Source of the DNA: Cupriavidus phytohabitans
GTDB lineage: Bacteria; Pseudomonadota; Gammaproteobacteria; Burkholderiales; Burkholderiaceae
DNA length: 64,000 nt
Direction of reading: 5' to 3'
NCBI RefSeq assembly: GCF_000426345.1
Contig: NZ_AUFE01000027.1
Coordinates: 17,983 to 81,982 of the forward strand
Of the stretch, positions 7,861 through 16,960 are shown piece by piece. How positions within the stretch are numbered: the stretch's first letter is position 1; each line of letters begins with the position of its first letter. The translations under genes were made by a program, and so were the position numbers. Under the pieces are notes generated by a model. It saw only the letters and a list, made by a program, of their open reading frames with translations. It was not told where the DNA came from and did not search any database.

Positions 7861-8973
7861 TTATGGACAGATTACGAAATTGCTGAAGCCACCATCGCGG
7901 TTCTCGATCCCGGCCAGAGCAACGTTGATGTCCGCAAGGCGGTAGCGATGGTGTTCGAAGACCGAAAGGTCCACCACGCCTGCTTCTACCATGTCGGCCA
8001 TCTCCTGACCCTGGCCTGCCGTGAACCACACCGAACCGGTCAACTGAATGTCGTTGTCCATCAGATAGTGCAGATCGATGGGCACATCGCCCGCCACAGC
8101 GCCGATGTTGACTTGCTGCCCGCCGCGGCGCAGCCCTGCCAGCGCCTCCAGCATCGACGATTGCGGCGCACCCGGCCCCAGTGCATCAATAACCGCGTCA
8201 ACGCCCAGTCCATCAGTAAGACCCTTGGCCCATACATCAGCGGTCATATCAGAGCCGAGTTGGTGAACCTCGATGCGATCCGGGGCGAGGTTCTTGACCC
8301 GCTGCAGCAGGTCAAGGTTGCGACCGGTTCCGAGGATCTTACGAGCACCCAGCCCCAGCGCGTACAGTGCAGTGCCAAGACCCAACGTGCCGCTAATGCC
8401 GTTGATGAGCACTGTCGAACCAGGCCCGACTCCGGCGCGTCGTAGCGCGCGATATCCCGTGCCGAGATAGCCAAACCGTGCCGCCGATTCGAAGCTGAGG
8501 TTTGAGGGCAGCTTGACGAGGCTATATTGCGGCGCTGTCATGTATTCGCACAGGCCACCATAGGGATAGTCGTCGAACATCTTTTGCGACCGCTCGCTGA
8601 ACCCGAAGTACCCGTTGAACGTGAAGTACGGACAGGATGTCGTGTTGCCCGACCGGCATGCCCGGCATCCACCGCAATACCTGGCTGGATTGACATAAAC
8701 CCGATCCCCTGGGTTCCACGCATGAACCTGCGATCCGACAGCCTCGATCACCCCGGTTGCATCAAGCCCGAAGATCGCGGGGAGCTTTGGCAAAGGCAGG
8801 TTGGGAAACCACTTTGTCCAGTTTGCCAGCACGTTGCCGAGGTTCGGCACGATACCGCAGGCCGCCACCTTCACCAGCACGTCTGTCGGGCGGACTTCCG
8901 GTACGGGAAGCTCTTCAATGACCATGGGCTGCCCCACATCGTGCATTCGCGCAGCACGCATCAGTCTGGTCAT
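7861..8973 (-). CDS. zinc-type alcohol dehydrogenase (MDR superfamily)
   Basis: A 370-residue medium-chain dehydrogenase. The GroES-like N-terminal half holds CGI and GLDATGVIEAVGSQV. Cysteines in YCGGCRACRSGNTTSC form the structural zinc lobe, and the Rossmann half contains NGISGTLGLGTALYALGLGA. A good ribosome site (AAGGAGAC) precedes the start. It converges on the glutarate genes and is divergent from the GntR gene with about 350 bases between. It may share control with the palindrome-bearing promoters, but its substrate is unknown. Confidence 0.85.
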   Translation of the reverse strand: MTRLMRAARMHDVGQPMVIEELPVPEVRPTDVLVKVAACGIVPNLGNVLANWTKWFPNLPLPKLPAIFGLDATGVIEAVGSQVHAWNPGDRVYVNPARYCGGCRACRSGNTTSCPYFTFNGYFGFSERSQKMFDDYPYGGLCEYMTAPQYSLVKLPSNLSFESAARFGYLGTGYRALRRAGVGPGSTVLINGISGTLGLGTALYALGLGARKILGTGRNLDLLQRVKNLAPDRIEVHQLGSDMTADVWAKGLTDGLGVDAVIDALGPGAPQSSMLEALAGLRRGGQQVNIGAVAGDVPIDLHYLMDNDIQLTGSVWFTAGQGQEMADMVEAGVVDLSVFEHHRYRLADINVALAGIENRDGGFSNFVICP

Positions 8974-9145
8974 GGCTTGTCTCCTTCTTTCACTAGTTGC
9001 CGTCTCCGGCTTAGGTTGATGTCATGTTGACACGCCGCGCTAGTTCTTCGACATGTCTTACAAACTTCCTTCTCGTTCATGGGCGCCTGGCCGGCACGCC
9101 ATTGGCTGCATTGTACGTATCCGGAAAAAATATGCAAGAACAGTG

Positions 9146-9163
9146 AAATAATGCATAAAAACA
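9146..9163. promoter_or_regulatory. weak copy of the ATGCAT palindrome
   Basis: The bases AATAATGCATAAAA lie in the gap between the alcohol dehydrogenase and GntR genes. The core ATGCATAA matches the stronger palindromes at 10592 and 19555, but the left arm is degenerate. It could be a low-affinity autoregulatory site for the adjacent GntR protein. Confidence 0.3.
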
Positions 9164-9249
9164 GGTTGGGCCTCTGTCGGCAAAAAGAGCAGCACGCGTT
9201 ACATTCGCTGGGAGTTTTGCAGGCGGCTTGACAGCCACGCGGCTCAACG

Positions 9250-9277
9250 TTGCAGAAACCAAATTTTTGCGCATAAT
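9250..9277 (+). promoter_or_regulatory. predicted sigma-70 promoter of the GntR gene
   Basis: TTGCAG and CATAAT hexamers are separated by 16 bases, 43 bases upstream of the GntR ATG. The spacer is AT-rich, unlike the surrounding sequence. Confidence 0.5.
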
Positions 9278-9320
9278 AGGAGCTAATGTGTAGGAAGAGG
9301 GCGCTCACGCGATTACAACG

Positions 9321-10004
9321 ATGCAAGAACCCGCTACAAATACAGCGCAACCACTGGTTGAGGTGGCACAACAAGGGCTCAGATCGGCCATCATTCGGGG
9401 CGATCTGCAACCGGGGGCCCGGCTCAAAATCGATTCGCTGTCACGTTCGCTCGGACTAAGCAGTTCTCCGATCCGGGAGGCGTTGAATCGCCTTGCGCAG
9501 GAAGGCATTGTCGATGCGGAAGAAAACCGCGGCTTCTGGGTTCCCCCGCTTTCTGAAGAGGCCTTCCGGGAACTGGTGCGACTGCGCTGCCTTTTGGAAG
9601 GCGAAGCCATTCGTGAGTCAGTAGAGAAGGGCGGCGATGACTGGGAAGCTGGAGTCCTTGCAGCACACCACCGGCTGGAGCTGATCGAGAAGAAGCTGCC
9701 AGCCGGCCCGGTGGCGCTGAACAATGAATGGTCGCAACGGCATAAGGCATTTCACCTGGCGCTGATGTCGGGGTGTACGTCCGCGCTGCTGCTTCAGATG
9801 ATCGATTCGTTGTTCGACAAGGCCGAGCGGTACAGGCGCTTCTCTGCCTTGCACCGTTCCGAGGCCCGGCACAAAGGCACCGAGCATCAGGCCTTGATGA
9901 AGGCAGCACTCGCGCGCGAAACAGACAAGACAGTAAAGCTGCTGACGCAACATATCGAAGGAACGCTCGATCGCGTTCTCACGGCGCTTCGAAAAATCCA
10001 ATAG
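9321..10004 (+). CDS. GntR-family regulator, FCD (FadR/VanR) type
   Basis: A 227-residue regulator. The N-terminal winged helix (residues about 10-75) contains the typical SLSRSLGLSSSPIREALNRLAQEGIV. The rest is an alpha-helical FCD effector domain with the acidic and histidine residues that usually bind a metal and a small carboxylate. FCD regulators normally bind short AT-rich palindromes and are released by a pathway metabolite. The recurrent TTATGCATAA palindrome at the neighbouring transporter, at the 14.9-20.1 kb divergent promoter and at the 44.5 kb porin makes this protein the best candidate to bind it. Confidence 0.88.
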   Translation: MQEPATNTAQPLVEVAQQGLRSAIIRGDLQPGARLKIDSLSRSLGLSSSPIREALNRLAQEGIVDAEENRGFWVPPLSEEAFRELVRLRCLLEGEAIRESVEKGGDDWEAGVLAAHHRLELIEKKLPAGPVALNNEWSQRHKAFHLALMSGCTSALLLQMIDSLFDKAERYRRFSALHRSEARHKGTEHQALMKAALARETDKTVKLLTQHIEGTLDRVLTALRKIQ

Positions 10005-10591
10005 CACTCGTGCCGCCAGCTGCGCAAGCATTCGGCGCTGCTGGCGATCTTGCCGGTTGCCATTGCAAGCGCACTTCGTTTGGCCAGACATAGCCTGCGG
10101 GCAAAGAGGACGTCCTGCTCCTAAACCCGCTGCGCCCAACTCGCGCAGTAGCAACGCCACGACTACAGCACTGTGATCCCCTCGTTGCCCAGTCGTTGCC
10201 CAGTCGTTGCCCAGACGTTGCCATGGCAGATGCGGCCCCATCACATCCAGTTTTATCGCGGCACAGCTGCGTGGCGATCGCTGTCATGTCGCCGGTCCAG
10301 ATTAATCACTTTCCGGTTCTCGGCCGCGGCATCCAGCTCCTCCTGTCCGGCTAACCCAGCGCCGCTGCTTCACATTCAATTGCTCGTGCAGGACTAACTG
10401 CAGCGATCGGAACAAGCGCCGTCGGCGTGATTTCCTCGTGTGCCCACGCATTCTCCCGCAATTTTGGGGGCGAGATGCCGCTGGTCGCCAAGCTGTAGAC
10501 GGGTCCACCCCGCGCTTATTGAAAGCATGCCCATCAGCTCCGGGTAAACGTCAGCAACGAACGCATTGCTGATGCGTACTTGTGCGTGCTA
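10005..10591. other. gene-free stretch between GntR and MFS genes
   Basis: No convincing coding frame was found in these 587 bases. The stretch holds the short tandem repeat described separately and otherwise ordinary GC-rich sequence without recognisable protein similarity. It may be the trace of a deleted gene. Confidence 0.5.
10183..10222. repeat. 11-bp tandem repeat, 3.6 copies
   Basis: The unit CGTTGCCCAGT is repeated at 10183, 10194 and 10205 (the last with one change), followed by a partial fourth copy. The array is uninterrupted and lies outside any gene. Confidence 0.8.
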
Positions 10592-10615
10592 ACATTTTTT
10601 ATGCATAAAAAACGT
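10592..10615. promoter_or_regulatory. palindromic operator at the MFS transporter promoter
   Basis: TTTTTTATGCATAAAAAA is a perfect 18-base palindrome, and pairing continues outward to 24 bases with one mismatch. A -10-like CATAAA lies inside the palindrome with TTGTGC 18 bases upstream, so a bound protein would cover the promoter. The same layout recurs near 19555 and 44341. The adjacent GntR protein is the likely ligand. Confidence 0.6.
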
Positions 10616-10675
10616 CTTTGGGCATAGGGTGATCCGCCCGTTGCGCCAAGGGCGCCCGCACTTCAAGGAGACGCC

Positions 10676-11938
10676 ATGGAAGTCCACAATCGCAGATACG
10701 AGAATCTGTTGCTGTTTATGCTGTTCTTTACTGTCGGCTTTGTATTTTTCGACAGATTGTCCATCAACTTCCTGTTTCCCTTCATGAGGCAGGAGTTCGA
10801 ATTGACCAACGCCAGGATCGGCCTGCTCACATCGGCGCTTGCCTTGACGTGGGCTGTATCCGGCTACGCGCTGAGCTCTTACGCAGACAGCAAGAACCGC
10901 CGCAAGTCGGTGCTGATCGTCGCAGTGATCGTCTTCTCGCTCTGTTCGATCTCTTCGGGCCTGGCCCAGACCTTCACGGTGCTACTGGTGGCTCGGGCGG
11001 TGATGGGGCTGGCGGAAGGTCCCGTACTTCCCGTCAGCCAATCATTGATGGCCTTCGCGTCGAGTGAATCCAGACGCGGATTCAACATGGGGTTCATCCA
11101 GGCGTCGGCGGGCGGGCTGCTGGGCTCGGTGCTTGCACCGGCAATTCTGGTGCCGCTGGCCAGCACGCACGGATGGCGGTTTGCGTTCTATTGCGCGGGT
11201 ATTCCAGGCCTTCTGCTGGCGATCCTGCTGCTGCTATTCGTTCGTGAGCCGGCCATCGCGCCGAAGTTCGACGTATCTCAGCAAGCCAAGGCCCGTTCCG
11301 GCGAAACAACTCCCTTGAGGAGAATTGTTGCAAGCCGCAACATGGTTCTGTGCATGGTTATCAGCTGCTTCTACATCACGTGGTTCCTCGCCATTGTGAC
11401 GTTTTCCCCGGCTTTTCTGATGGAGCACCGAGGCTTTACTGCTGGCCAGATGAGCATTTTCATGACCGTCCTCGGCGTATCCAGCGTGATCGGCGGATTC
11501 GCCGTCCCCGCGCTCTCCGATCGGATGGGGCGAAAGACGACCATGATCGTATTTTCGGCCGTCGCGGCAACCGCCCCCCTGGTTATTGGATTCATGCAAG
11601 CGGAATTTCTATCCCTTTGCATCGCCATCTTCCTGGCATACCTGGGGTATGGGTGCTTTCCGATCTTTCTCGCCACGATCCCTGCGGAAAGCGTGTCGCG
11701 CCAGCACATGGGCAGAGCGATTGCAATAGTGATCGGCGTCGGGGAGATCATTGGCGGTTTTGTTTCGCCGTCTGTCGTTGGACTCTCCGCAGATACGTTC
11801 GGTGCGACCGCGCCCTTCGCGATTGCTTCGGGGGCTGCGTGCATTGCCTTGTTGGCATCGGTATTCCTGCGGGAAACCGCACCTGGAAAGATCCAAGCGA
11901 CATTGGCACACAGCAGTCTGGCAGAAGAGCTTCGGTGA
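10676..11938 (+). CDS. MFS transporter
   Basis: A 420-residue major facilitator with about 12 hydrophobic segments. It has the loop motif DSKNRRK after segment 2 and DRMGRKTTM in the second half. A perfect AAGGAG precedes ATG 10676. It most resembles organic-anion (ACS/AAHS-type) importers. It lies downstream of a palindromic operator and upstream of cupin and porin genes, so the three probably form an uptake unit for the substrate of the locus. Confidence 0.85.
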   Translation: MEVHNRRYENLLLFMLFFTVGFVFFDRLSINFLFPFMRQEFELTNARIGLLTSALALTWAVSGYALSSYADSKNRRKSVLIVAVIVFSLCSISSGLAQTFTVLLVARAVMGLAEGPVLPVSQSLMAFASSESRRGFNMGFIQASAGGLLGSVLAPAILVPLASTHGWRFAFYCAGIPGLLLAILLLLFVREPAIAPKFDVSQQAKARSGETTPLRRIVASRNMVLCMVISCFYITWFLAIVTFSPAFLMEHRGFTAGQMSIFMTVLGVSSVIGGFAVPALSDRMGRKTTMIVFSAVAATAPLVIGFMQAEFLSLCIAIFLAYLGYGCFPIFLATIPAESVSRQHMGRAIAIVIGVGEIIGGFVSPSVVGLSADTFGATAPFAIASGAACIALLASVFLRETAPGKIQATLAHSSLAEELR

Positions 11939-12008
11939 AGGGGGCACATGACCGCTGCCCTCTATGTCAGAAGTTGGTAACAACGTGTGGAAGAAAAAGG
12001 ATTAAGCG

Positions 12009-12539
12009 ATGCAAATCAGACGCGTAGTGACAACGCACGATGCCAATGGCAGCTCGAGCGTTGGCTCCGATGGGCTCGTACCAAGGGCCGTCACATTCGA
12101 TACGGTGCCCGGCTTCCATGTCCGCATGGTTTGGGCAGACGAAGGCGAAACAGCCGGAGCCGTTGCCGCGGAGGACCGAACCGCCGACGTCTCCAGTTGG
12201 CTCCCGCCTCAAAGGGGCAGTCGCCTGCTTGTCGTGACGTTCCCGCCTGACACGGCACCGGCCGCCGCGGAGCCCGAGGCGCTGGCGCAAGAGTTCGCGA
12301 CCAAGCTGCCGGGTCTAGCCGAAACGTTCGAAAAAGACGATCCGGGCATGCACCGAACCGAGACGTTGGACTATGGCGTCGTGCTGGATGGGGAACTCTG
12401 GCTGGAACTCGACGGCGGCAAGCAAGTGCACCTGAAGCAGCACGATATCGTCGTACAAACCGGTACACGCCACGCCTGGAGAAATAGAGGCGAGAAGCCG
12501 GCGACGATCCTTTTCGTCCTGATTAGCAAGGCACCGTAG
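12009..12539 (+). CDS. cupin-domain protein
   Basis: A 176-residue protein. Its C-terminal 90 residues form a small cupin barrel: TLDYGVVLDGELWLELDGG is followed by HDIVVQTGTRHAWRN, the two conserved cupin motifs. The N-terminal half is less conserved. Such proteins can be isomerases, dioxygenases or non-enzymatic sensors. The first motif here lacks the usual pair of closely spaced histidines, so metal binding is uncertain. It lies 70 bases after the transporter and 88 bases before the porin. Confidence 0.75.
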   Translation: MQIRRVVTTHDANGSSSVGSDGLVPRAVTFDTVPGFHVRMVWADEGETAGAVAAEDRTADVSSWLPPQRGSRLLVVTFPPDTAPAAAEPEALAQEFATKLPGLAETFEKDDPGMHRTETLDYGVVLDGELWLELDGGKQVHLKQHDIVVQTGTRHAWRNRGEKPATILFVLISKAP

Positions 12540-12627
12540 TCAAGCGAGTAACGCGCAGCGATATAGCCCCTGGCACGGGCCTCATTCGCCGCGCACAAGA
12601 CAAAGAGAAGAGATGGAGGAGAAGGCG

Positions 12628-13692
12628 ATGAGGTATCAAGTTGTCATTCGCAGGGCAAGGTGGGCGGCGCTGTGCTTCCCGTGCGCGCTAGGCGCCAATA
12701 TTGCCCAGGCAAATGATCAGGTACAGCTATATGGAGCTGTCGACGCGTTTGCCGGCTCCATGCGAGTCAGCGGGCAAAGTCATGGCACGGCGGTAGTAAA
12801 TAGCTCTGGGCTTACCACCTCGTATTGGGGCCTGAAGGGAAGGGAGTCCTTGGGCAATTCACTAAGCGCAGAGTTCGCTTTGGAAAGCTTCTTCCGCACG
12901 GACTCTGGACGGTTCGGGCGGTATGACGGAGACACCTTCTTCGGGCGCAATGCCTACGTAGGACTGAGTAGTAGCTACGGCACCTTGAAACTTGGCCGCA
13001 ACACCACGCCCTGGTTCATTTCGATGTTGCTTTTCAATCCGCTTGGGGATTCCGAAGTATTCTCTCCAATGTTCCTGCAATCGTATACGACACCCCCCGG
13101 GTCTCCCGTGAACCGCACGATTGCGGGCGACACGGCCTGGAACAACTCTGTTCTTTATCAAAGCCCCGGTTTCGGTGGACTGCGCTTCAACTTGCTGTAC
13201 GCAACCGGCGAAGAGGTGGGGCATCAGGGCAAGCAGAACTACGGTGGCAACATCACCTACTTCTCTGGTGACTTTGCCGCCAGCGTTGCGGTGCAGCGGG
13301 TCAGTGTGAACGCGCCAGAGTTTTCCGCCAACGGCGCTGCTTATCAGATGGCTTATCTGCTGGGCAGTTCCTATGACTTCAGGTGGATAAAGCTGCATGG
13401 ACAATATGCCAGGGCCGATAATCACTACGATGCCAACGGCAGTCAGGATAACAAGACCATGCAGTTGGGATTCAGCAGCCCGATCCTGGCAGGGACCCTG
13501 CTCTCAAGCTGGGCCAGGACTTGGCAAGGCAGCGGTGTGGCGCAGCAGTCCGCACGCCGGGACACGGTATCGATAGCATACGACTACCCGTTCTCGAAAC
13601 GCACCGATGTTTATGTGGCCTGGCGGTATGACAAAGTCACACATCTCAATGCAGGAAACAGCGCAGGCCTGGGATTGCGACACAAGTTCTAA
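12628..13692 (+). CDS. outer-membrane trimeric porin (Burkholderiales type)
   Basis: A 354-residue porin. The signal peptide ends in IAQA, followed by NDQVQLYGAVDAF, the usual first beta-strand of this family, and the sequence ends in GLRHKF with the C-terminal Phe needed for insertion by the Bam machinery. ATG 12628 is preferred over ATG 12613 because GGAGGAG lies just before it. Probably a diffusion channel for the aromatic or carboxylate substrate imported by the upstream MFS protein. Confidence 0.88.
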   Translation: MRYQVVIRRARWAALCFPCALGANIAQANDQVQLYGAVDAFAGSMRVSGQSHGTAVVNSSGLTTSYWGLKGRESLGNSLSAEFALESFFRTDSGRFGRYDGDTFFGRNAYVGLSSSYGTLKLGRNTTPWFISMLLFNPLGDSEVFSPMFLQSYTTPPGSPVNRTIAGDTAWNNSVLYQSPGFGGLRFNLLYATGEEVGHQGKQNYGGNITYFSGDFAASVAVQRVSVNAPEFSANGAAYQMAYLLGSSYDFRWIKLHGQYARADNHYDANGSQDNKTMQLGFSSPILAGTLLSSWARTWQGSGVAQQSARRDTVSIAYDYPFSKRTDVYVAWRYDKVTHLNAGNSAGLGLRHKF

Positions 13693-13815
13693 TCCGCTTC
13701 TTCCAGTCGGGGGGCGTTCCGATCAGTTCGGACGGCACAGTGCCCAGCAGTCTTGGAAGCGGTTTATTTTCGCTGCAACGTGTTCACATCCTGTCTCTTG
13801 CGCGAGCGAGGCAGG

Positions 13816-14138
13816 ATGATCCGAACGCTGTTGAGCGATGAGGTATGGAGCAAAGTCAAACTCATCTTGTCTGGCAAGGAAGGCGGCCGCGGCTGAACGG
13901 CTGCCGACAACCGCTGGTCTCTCGAGGCGGTGGTTTGGATCGGTCGCACGGGCAGTCCCTGGCGTGACCTACCCGCGGAGTTTGGCATCGTGTACATGCG
14001 CTTCGCGCGATCGCGTCGCAATGGTCTGGCAGCGAGTCTCCCATGCGGTATCTGGCGAAGGGGAACTCGAACACATCCTGATCGATTCGACCATCGTGGG
14101 AGCACACAAGCTCGCGAGGCGAGCGCTTCTTCAAATAC
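13816..14138 (+). pseudogene. IS5-family transposase remnant
   Basis: Pieces of an IS5-type DDE transposase are scattered over different frames. From 13816: LLSDEVWSKVKLIL followed by a stop. Then NRWSLEAVVWIGRTGSPWRDLPAEFG. Then WQRVS and a FEYVFIDGTIVxxH-like segment (LEHILIDSTIVGAHK). The order and spacing match the first third of such transposases, but stops and frameshifts make it inactive and the C-terminal part is gone. Confidence 0.8.
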
Positions 14139-14140
14139 AG

Positions 14141-14248
14141 CACGCGCACGGGCTGGCCGAAGTGGTCGCACAGCACTTGCTGCAGGCGTTCGGCGAAGCC
14201 ATTCTCGCCGAGGGCGGCCACCGGGATGCGCAGGTTGAAGGTCTTGCC
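14141..14248 (-). pseudogene. possible dnaX C-terminal fragment
   Basis: On the minus strand about 36 codons read KTFNLRIPVAALGENG and AERLQQVLCDHFGQPVRV. This resembles the extreme C-terminal domain of DNA polymerase III gamma/tau. The similarity ends exactly where the inverted IS5 remnant begins. The match is short and made from memory, so it is tentative. Confidence 0.3.
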
Positions 14249-14249
14249 G

Positions 14250-14556
14250 ACCGCCTGCGTCACGCATCGAGCATTTTCCCCGTGTCTCCACTCGGTATGA
14301 CAAGCGAGCCGACAGCTATCGTCTTCGCATCGCTTGCCTGCGCCTTTGGACCATTGGTCCAATTGTGAACAGACCTAGCGCATTCGAAAGCAGGCTGGTA
14401 TGCGATTCCCGATTCCCGCCCGACGAGCAGTATGCCGACTTCGCCCAGGCAACACAGCGACGCTTCGGATAAAGTCCTCCGCGTCGCGTGCTGTAGCTGC
14501 AGTAACCTACCACACTGTGAAGTTAAGGCTGGCCTGGCAAGAAAAGGGATGAAAGC
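14250..14556. other. gene-free stretch
   Basis: Nothing recognisable was found here. It lies between transposon debris and the end of the minus-strand catabolic operon and is probably decayed sequence. Confidence 0.4.
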
Positions 14557-14883
14557 CTATCGCCAGAGCCGAGGGCGATGTCGCCGCGAGGCAGACCAGT
14601 ACAAGGCCTGTAGTGCCGGGGCGGCGGACTGACTTACCAGTCTGCCGCATCGCTCCATCGATGAGACTTCCAATTGCAGCCGCAACTCTGCGGCGCAAGC
14701 GTAAGCGATCACTGAGCTCTCCGGATCCTCACTATCAAGCCAGGTCTGTACGACGCGTTGCAACATGATGTCTCGTGACATCGGAAACTGAGCGGCCGTT
14801 TTCAGGGCAACCTCACTCGCCAGGCGTACCTTACGACGGAGTTCGCTCAGTTGTTGCAAGATGCGATGTTCAGGGCGCGCCAT
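14557..14883 (-). CDS. hypothetical protein, coupled to aldehyde dehydrogenase
   Basis: A 108-residue frame whose ATG overlaps the stop of the upstream aldehyde dehydrogenase gene (TAATG). It would be the last gene of the minus-strand operon and translationally coupled. The first 80 residues are amphipathic and rich in Leu, Glu and Arg (ILQQLSELRRKVRLASEVAL), suggesting helices. The last 20 residues are Arg-rich and may be read-through of a truncated gene. No family was recognised. Confidence 0.4.
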   Translation of the reverse strand: MARPEHRILQQLSELRRKVRLASEVALKTAAQFPMSRDIMLQRVVQTWLDSEDPESSVIAYACAAELRLQLEVSSMERCGRLVSQSAAPALQALYWSASRRHRPRLWR

Positions 14884-16316
14884 TACAGCGCGTAAGTGTA
14901 TGCGGTTTTGGTCTTGGTAAAGAACTCCTTCGCATGATGGCCCTGTTCGCGAGCGCCATAGCTGGATGCCTTGGTCCCACCGAAAGAAACGTGGTAATCC
15001 ACGCCGGCCGTTGGCACATTGACCATGGCCATGCCGCTCTGGATATTGCGCTTGAAATGTGTTGCCTTGGCAAGGGAGGTCGTGCAAATGCCTGCGGTGA
15101 GACCGAAGGGACTATCGTTGGCCAGCACCATGGCGTGCTCGAAATCGTCCGCGACTAGGGTGCAGGCCACCGGACCGAAGATTTCCTCACGAGCGATTCT
15201 CATATCGGGCGTTGCATGGGTAAAGAGCGCCGGGCTGATGAAATGCCCCCTGGTTTCGCGCTTGAGAAGCTCGCCGCCCAGCGCAAGCGTTGCGCCTTCA
15301 GCCTTGCCGATTTCCACGTACTCCAGGTCGGTGCGAAGCTGACTTTCGTCCGCCGCTGGTCCCAGATGTGTTTGCGGGTCCAGAGCGTGCCCAACGCGCA
15401 ATGCACGCATGGCATTCTTGAGTCTCTCGACAAACCGATCGTGAACGCTTCGTTCAACGATAATGCGCGACGTGGCGGTACACCGTTGACCCGTAGAGAA
15501 GAACGCACCCTGAATCGCGCAGTCGACAGCGTTATCGAGATCGGCATCATCAAGAACGACCAGAGGGTTCTTTCCGCCCATTTCGAGCTGGATCCTGGTC
15601 ATGCCTTCTGATGCACGCGTCAGAAGTCGCTTTCCGGTTTCCGTAGATCCGGTAAAGGTCAGTCCGGCGATCTTCCGACTGTTGCTGAGAGTCTCTCCTA
15701 CAATCGACCCGCGGCCCATGACAAGGTTAAAGGCGCCGTTGACTACGCCGGATCGACTGATGATCTCGGCGAGGGCCCAGGCGGATGCCGGAACCAGTTC
15801 GGCTGGCTTGAACACGACGCTGTTTCCGTATGCGAGGGCAGGAGCAATCTTCCAGGCCGGAATGGCGATCGGGAAGTTCCACGGAGTAATGATGCCGACC
15901 ACGCCAAGCGGCTCGCGCCGCATCTCAACATCGATACCGGGTCGTACAGAATCCACGCTGTCACCACGCATTCGCAGTGCTTCACCAGCGAAGAATTTAA
16001 AGATCTGCCCGGCGCGTGAAACTTCCGCAATACCTTCCGCAAGCGTCTTGCCTTCTTCCCGCGAGAGAAGTTCACCAAGATCCGCGCTTCGCGCCAGCAA
16101 TTCGGCGCCGATAAAGTCGAGCGCGCTGGCGCGGGCCTGAATGCCTGCATTGGCCCAGATGGGCTGAGCGTCGCGGGCCATGGAGATGGCCAGCTCTGTC
16201 TGATCGACATCCGCCTGAGCGAAGTCGCCAATCACGTCATCGAGGTCGGACGGATTTTCATTGCGGCGCGCGTTATGGGATTCAACCCATTCGCCGCCGA
16301 TGTAGTTGCGATGCAT
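14883..16316 (-). CDS. aldehyde dehydrogenase family protein
   Basis: A 477-residue NAD(P)-dependent aldehyde dehydrogenase of full length. The substrate-tunnel motif ITPWNFPIAIPAWK, the cofactor motif TGSTETGK, the general-base Glu in LEMGGKNP and the nucleophilic Cys in STGQRCTATSR are all present. It resembles succinic- or 2,5-dioxovalerate-type semialdehyde dehydrogenases. In this operon, with FAH and VOC proteins, it probably oxidises a semialdehyde released by ring or side-chain cleavage. Confidence 0.88.
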   Translation of the reverse strand: MHRNYIGGEWVESHNARRNENPSDLDDVIGDFAQADVDQTELAISMARDAQPIWANAGIQARASALDFIGAELLARSADLGELLSREEGKTLAEGIAEVSRAGQIFKFFAGEALRMRGDSVDSVRPGIDVEMRREPLGVVGIITPWNFPIAIPAWKIAPALAYGNSVVFKPAELVPASAWALAEIISRSGVVNGAFNLVMGRGSIVGETLSNSRKIAGLTFTGSTETGKRLLTRASEGMTRIQLEMGGKNPLVVLDDADLDNAVDCAIQGAFFSTGQRCTATSRIIVERSVHDRFVERLKNAMRALRVGHALDPQTHLGPAADESQLRTDLEYVEIGKAEGATLALGGELLKRETRGHFISPALFTHATPDMRIAREEIFGPVACTLVADDFEHAMVLANDSPFGLTAGICTTSLAKATHFKRNIQSGMAMVNVPTAGVDYHVSFGGTKASSYGAREQGHHAKEFFTKTKTAYTYAL

Positions 16317-16374
16317 TCGCGTCTCTCAAGTAATAGCCAGGGAAAACAATCTGTTACGCTGCTGCCCAGCGCGC

Positions 16375-16953
16375 CTAGCGCTGCCCATCGTGTACAGAGA
16401 CGCCTTCCCTGGAGAGCCCGCCTAGTCGCGAATGAACACGGCCACCGGTCCCCATGACCAAGGCGAATAGCAGTTCATTCGGCCGCGGTGCATCCTGGAT
16501 GCCGATCTCCATGCTGTTGTAATGACTGCGTACATAAGAAGCGTGAATGTAATGGACCGGGACCATAAGGCGATATCCGGCTGCGGCTACGGCCTTCGAG
16601 GACGGCACCATTGCCTTGGGCTCGTCCAGTACGGTGCGCATGGCCCAGCCGCCGGCTTCGTGCCAGACGGCACCGTGCTCGAGTTCCCCGTTCACGCCGA
16701 CGATCGCCCCCTTGCTGTAGACCTCGATGTTGTTGCGACCAAGTGTCTCGACCAGCTCGCTGGCGAGGTCCGTGCCAAGGGTTCGCAGCTCGGTCATGAA
16801 GGGAATGAGATCGGCCTCATAACGGCCCGCATAGGGATTCTTGATGACCGCGCATGCGGTTGCCATCCGCAATGGCGTGGCCGCCACCGGGCCCCCCTCG
16901 TGGTAAATGGTCTCGATGGTCAGACTACGCTTTCGAATTTCGATCAGTGACAT
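16375..16953 (-). CDS. AA_synth (DUF1185) family protein
   Basis: A 192-residue protein of the amino acid synthesis/DUF1185 family. Recognisable features are KRSLTIETIYHEGG at the start, MATACAVIKNPYAGRYEADL, and the long GAIVGVNGELEHG segment. Family members occur in catabolic operons beside amidohydrolases and Bug receptors, and their reaction is not established. It starts 7 bases after the stop of the upstream Bug receptor gene, so the two are co-transcribed. Confidence 0.8.
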   Translation of the reverse strand: MSLIEIRKRSLTIETIYHEGGPVAATPLRMATACAVIKNPYAGRYEADLIPFMTELRTLGTDLASELVETLGRNNIEVYSKGAIVGVNGELEHGAVWHEAGGWAMRTVLDEPKAMVPSSKAVAAAGYRLMVPVHYIHASYVRSHYNSMEIGIQDAPRPNELLFALVMGTGGRVHSRLGGLSREGVSVHDGQR

Positions 16954-16960
16954 GGTTTTC

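Noticed and set aside
9262..9278. TTTTTGCGCATAAT as another copy of the ATGCAT palindrome
   Set aside because: The centre is CG rather than GC and the symmetry is poor. It fits better as the -10 region of the GntR promoter.
10183..10222. Tandem repeat as a possible CRISPR or plasmid iteron
   Set aside because: The units are only 11 bases with no spacers, and no cas or rep gene is nearby, so it is listed as a simple repeat.
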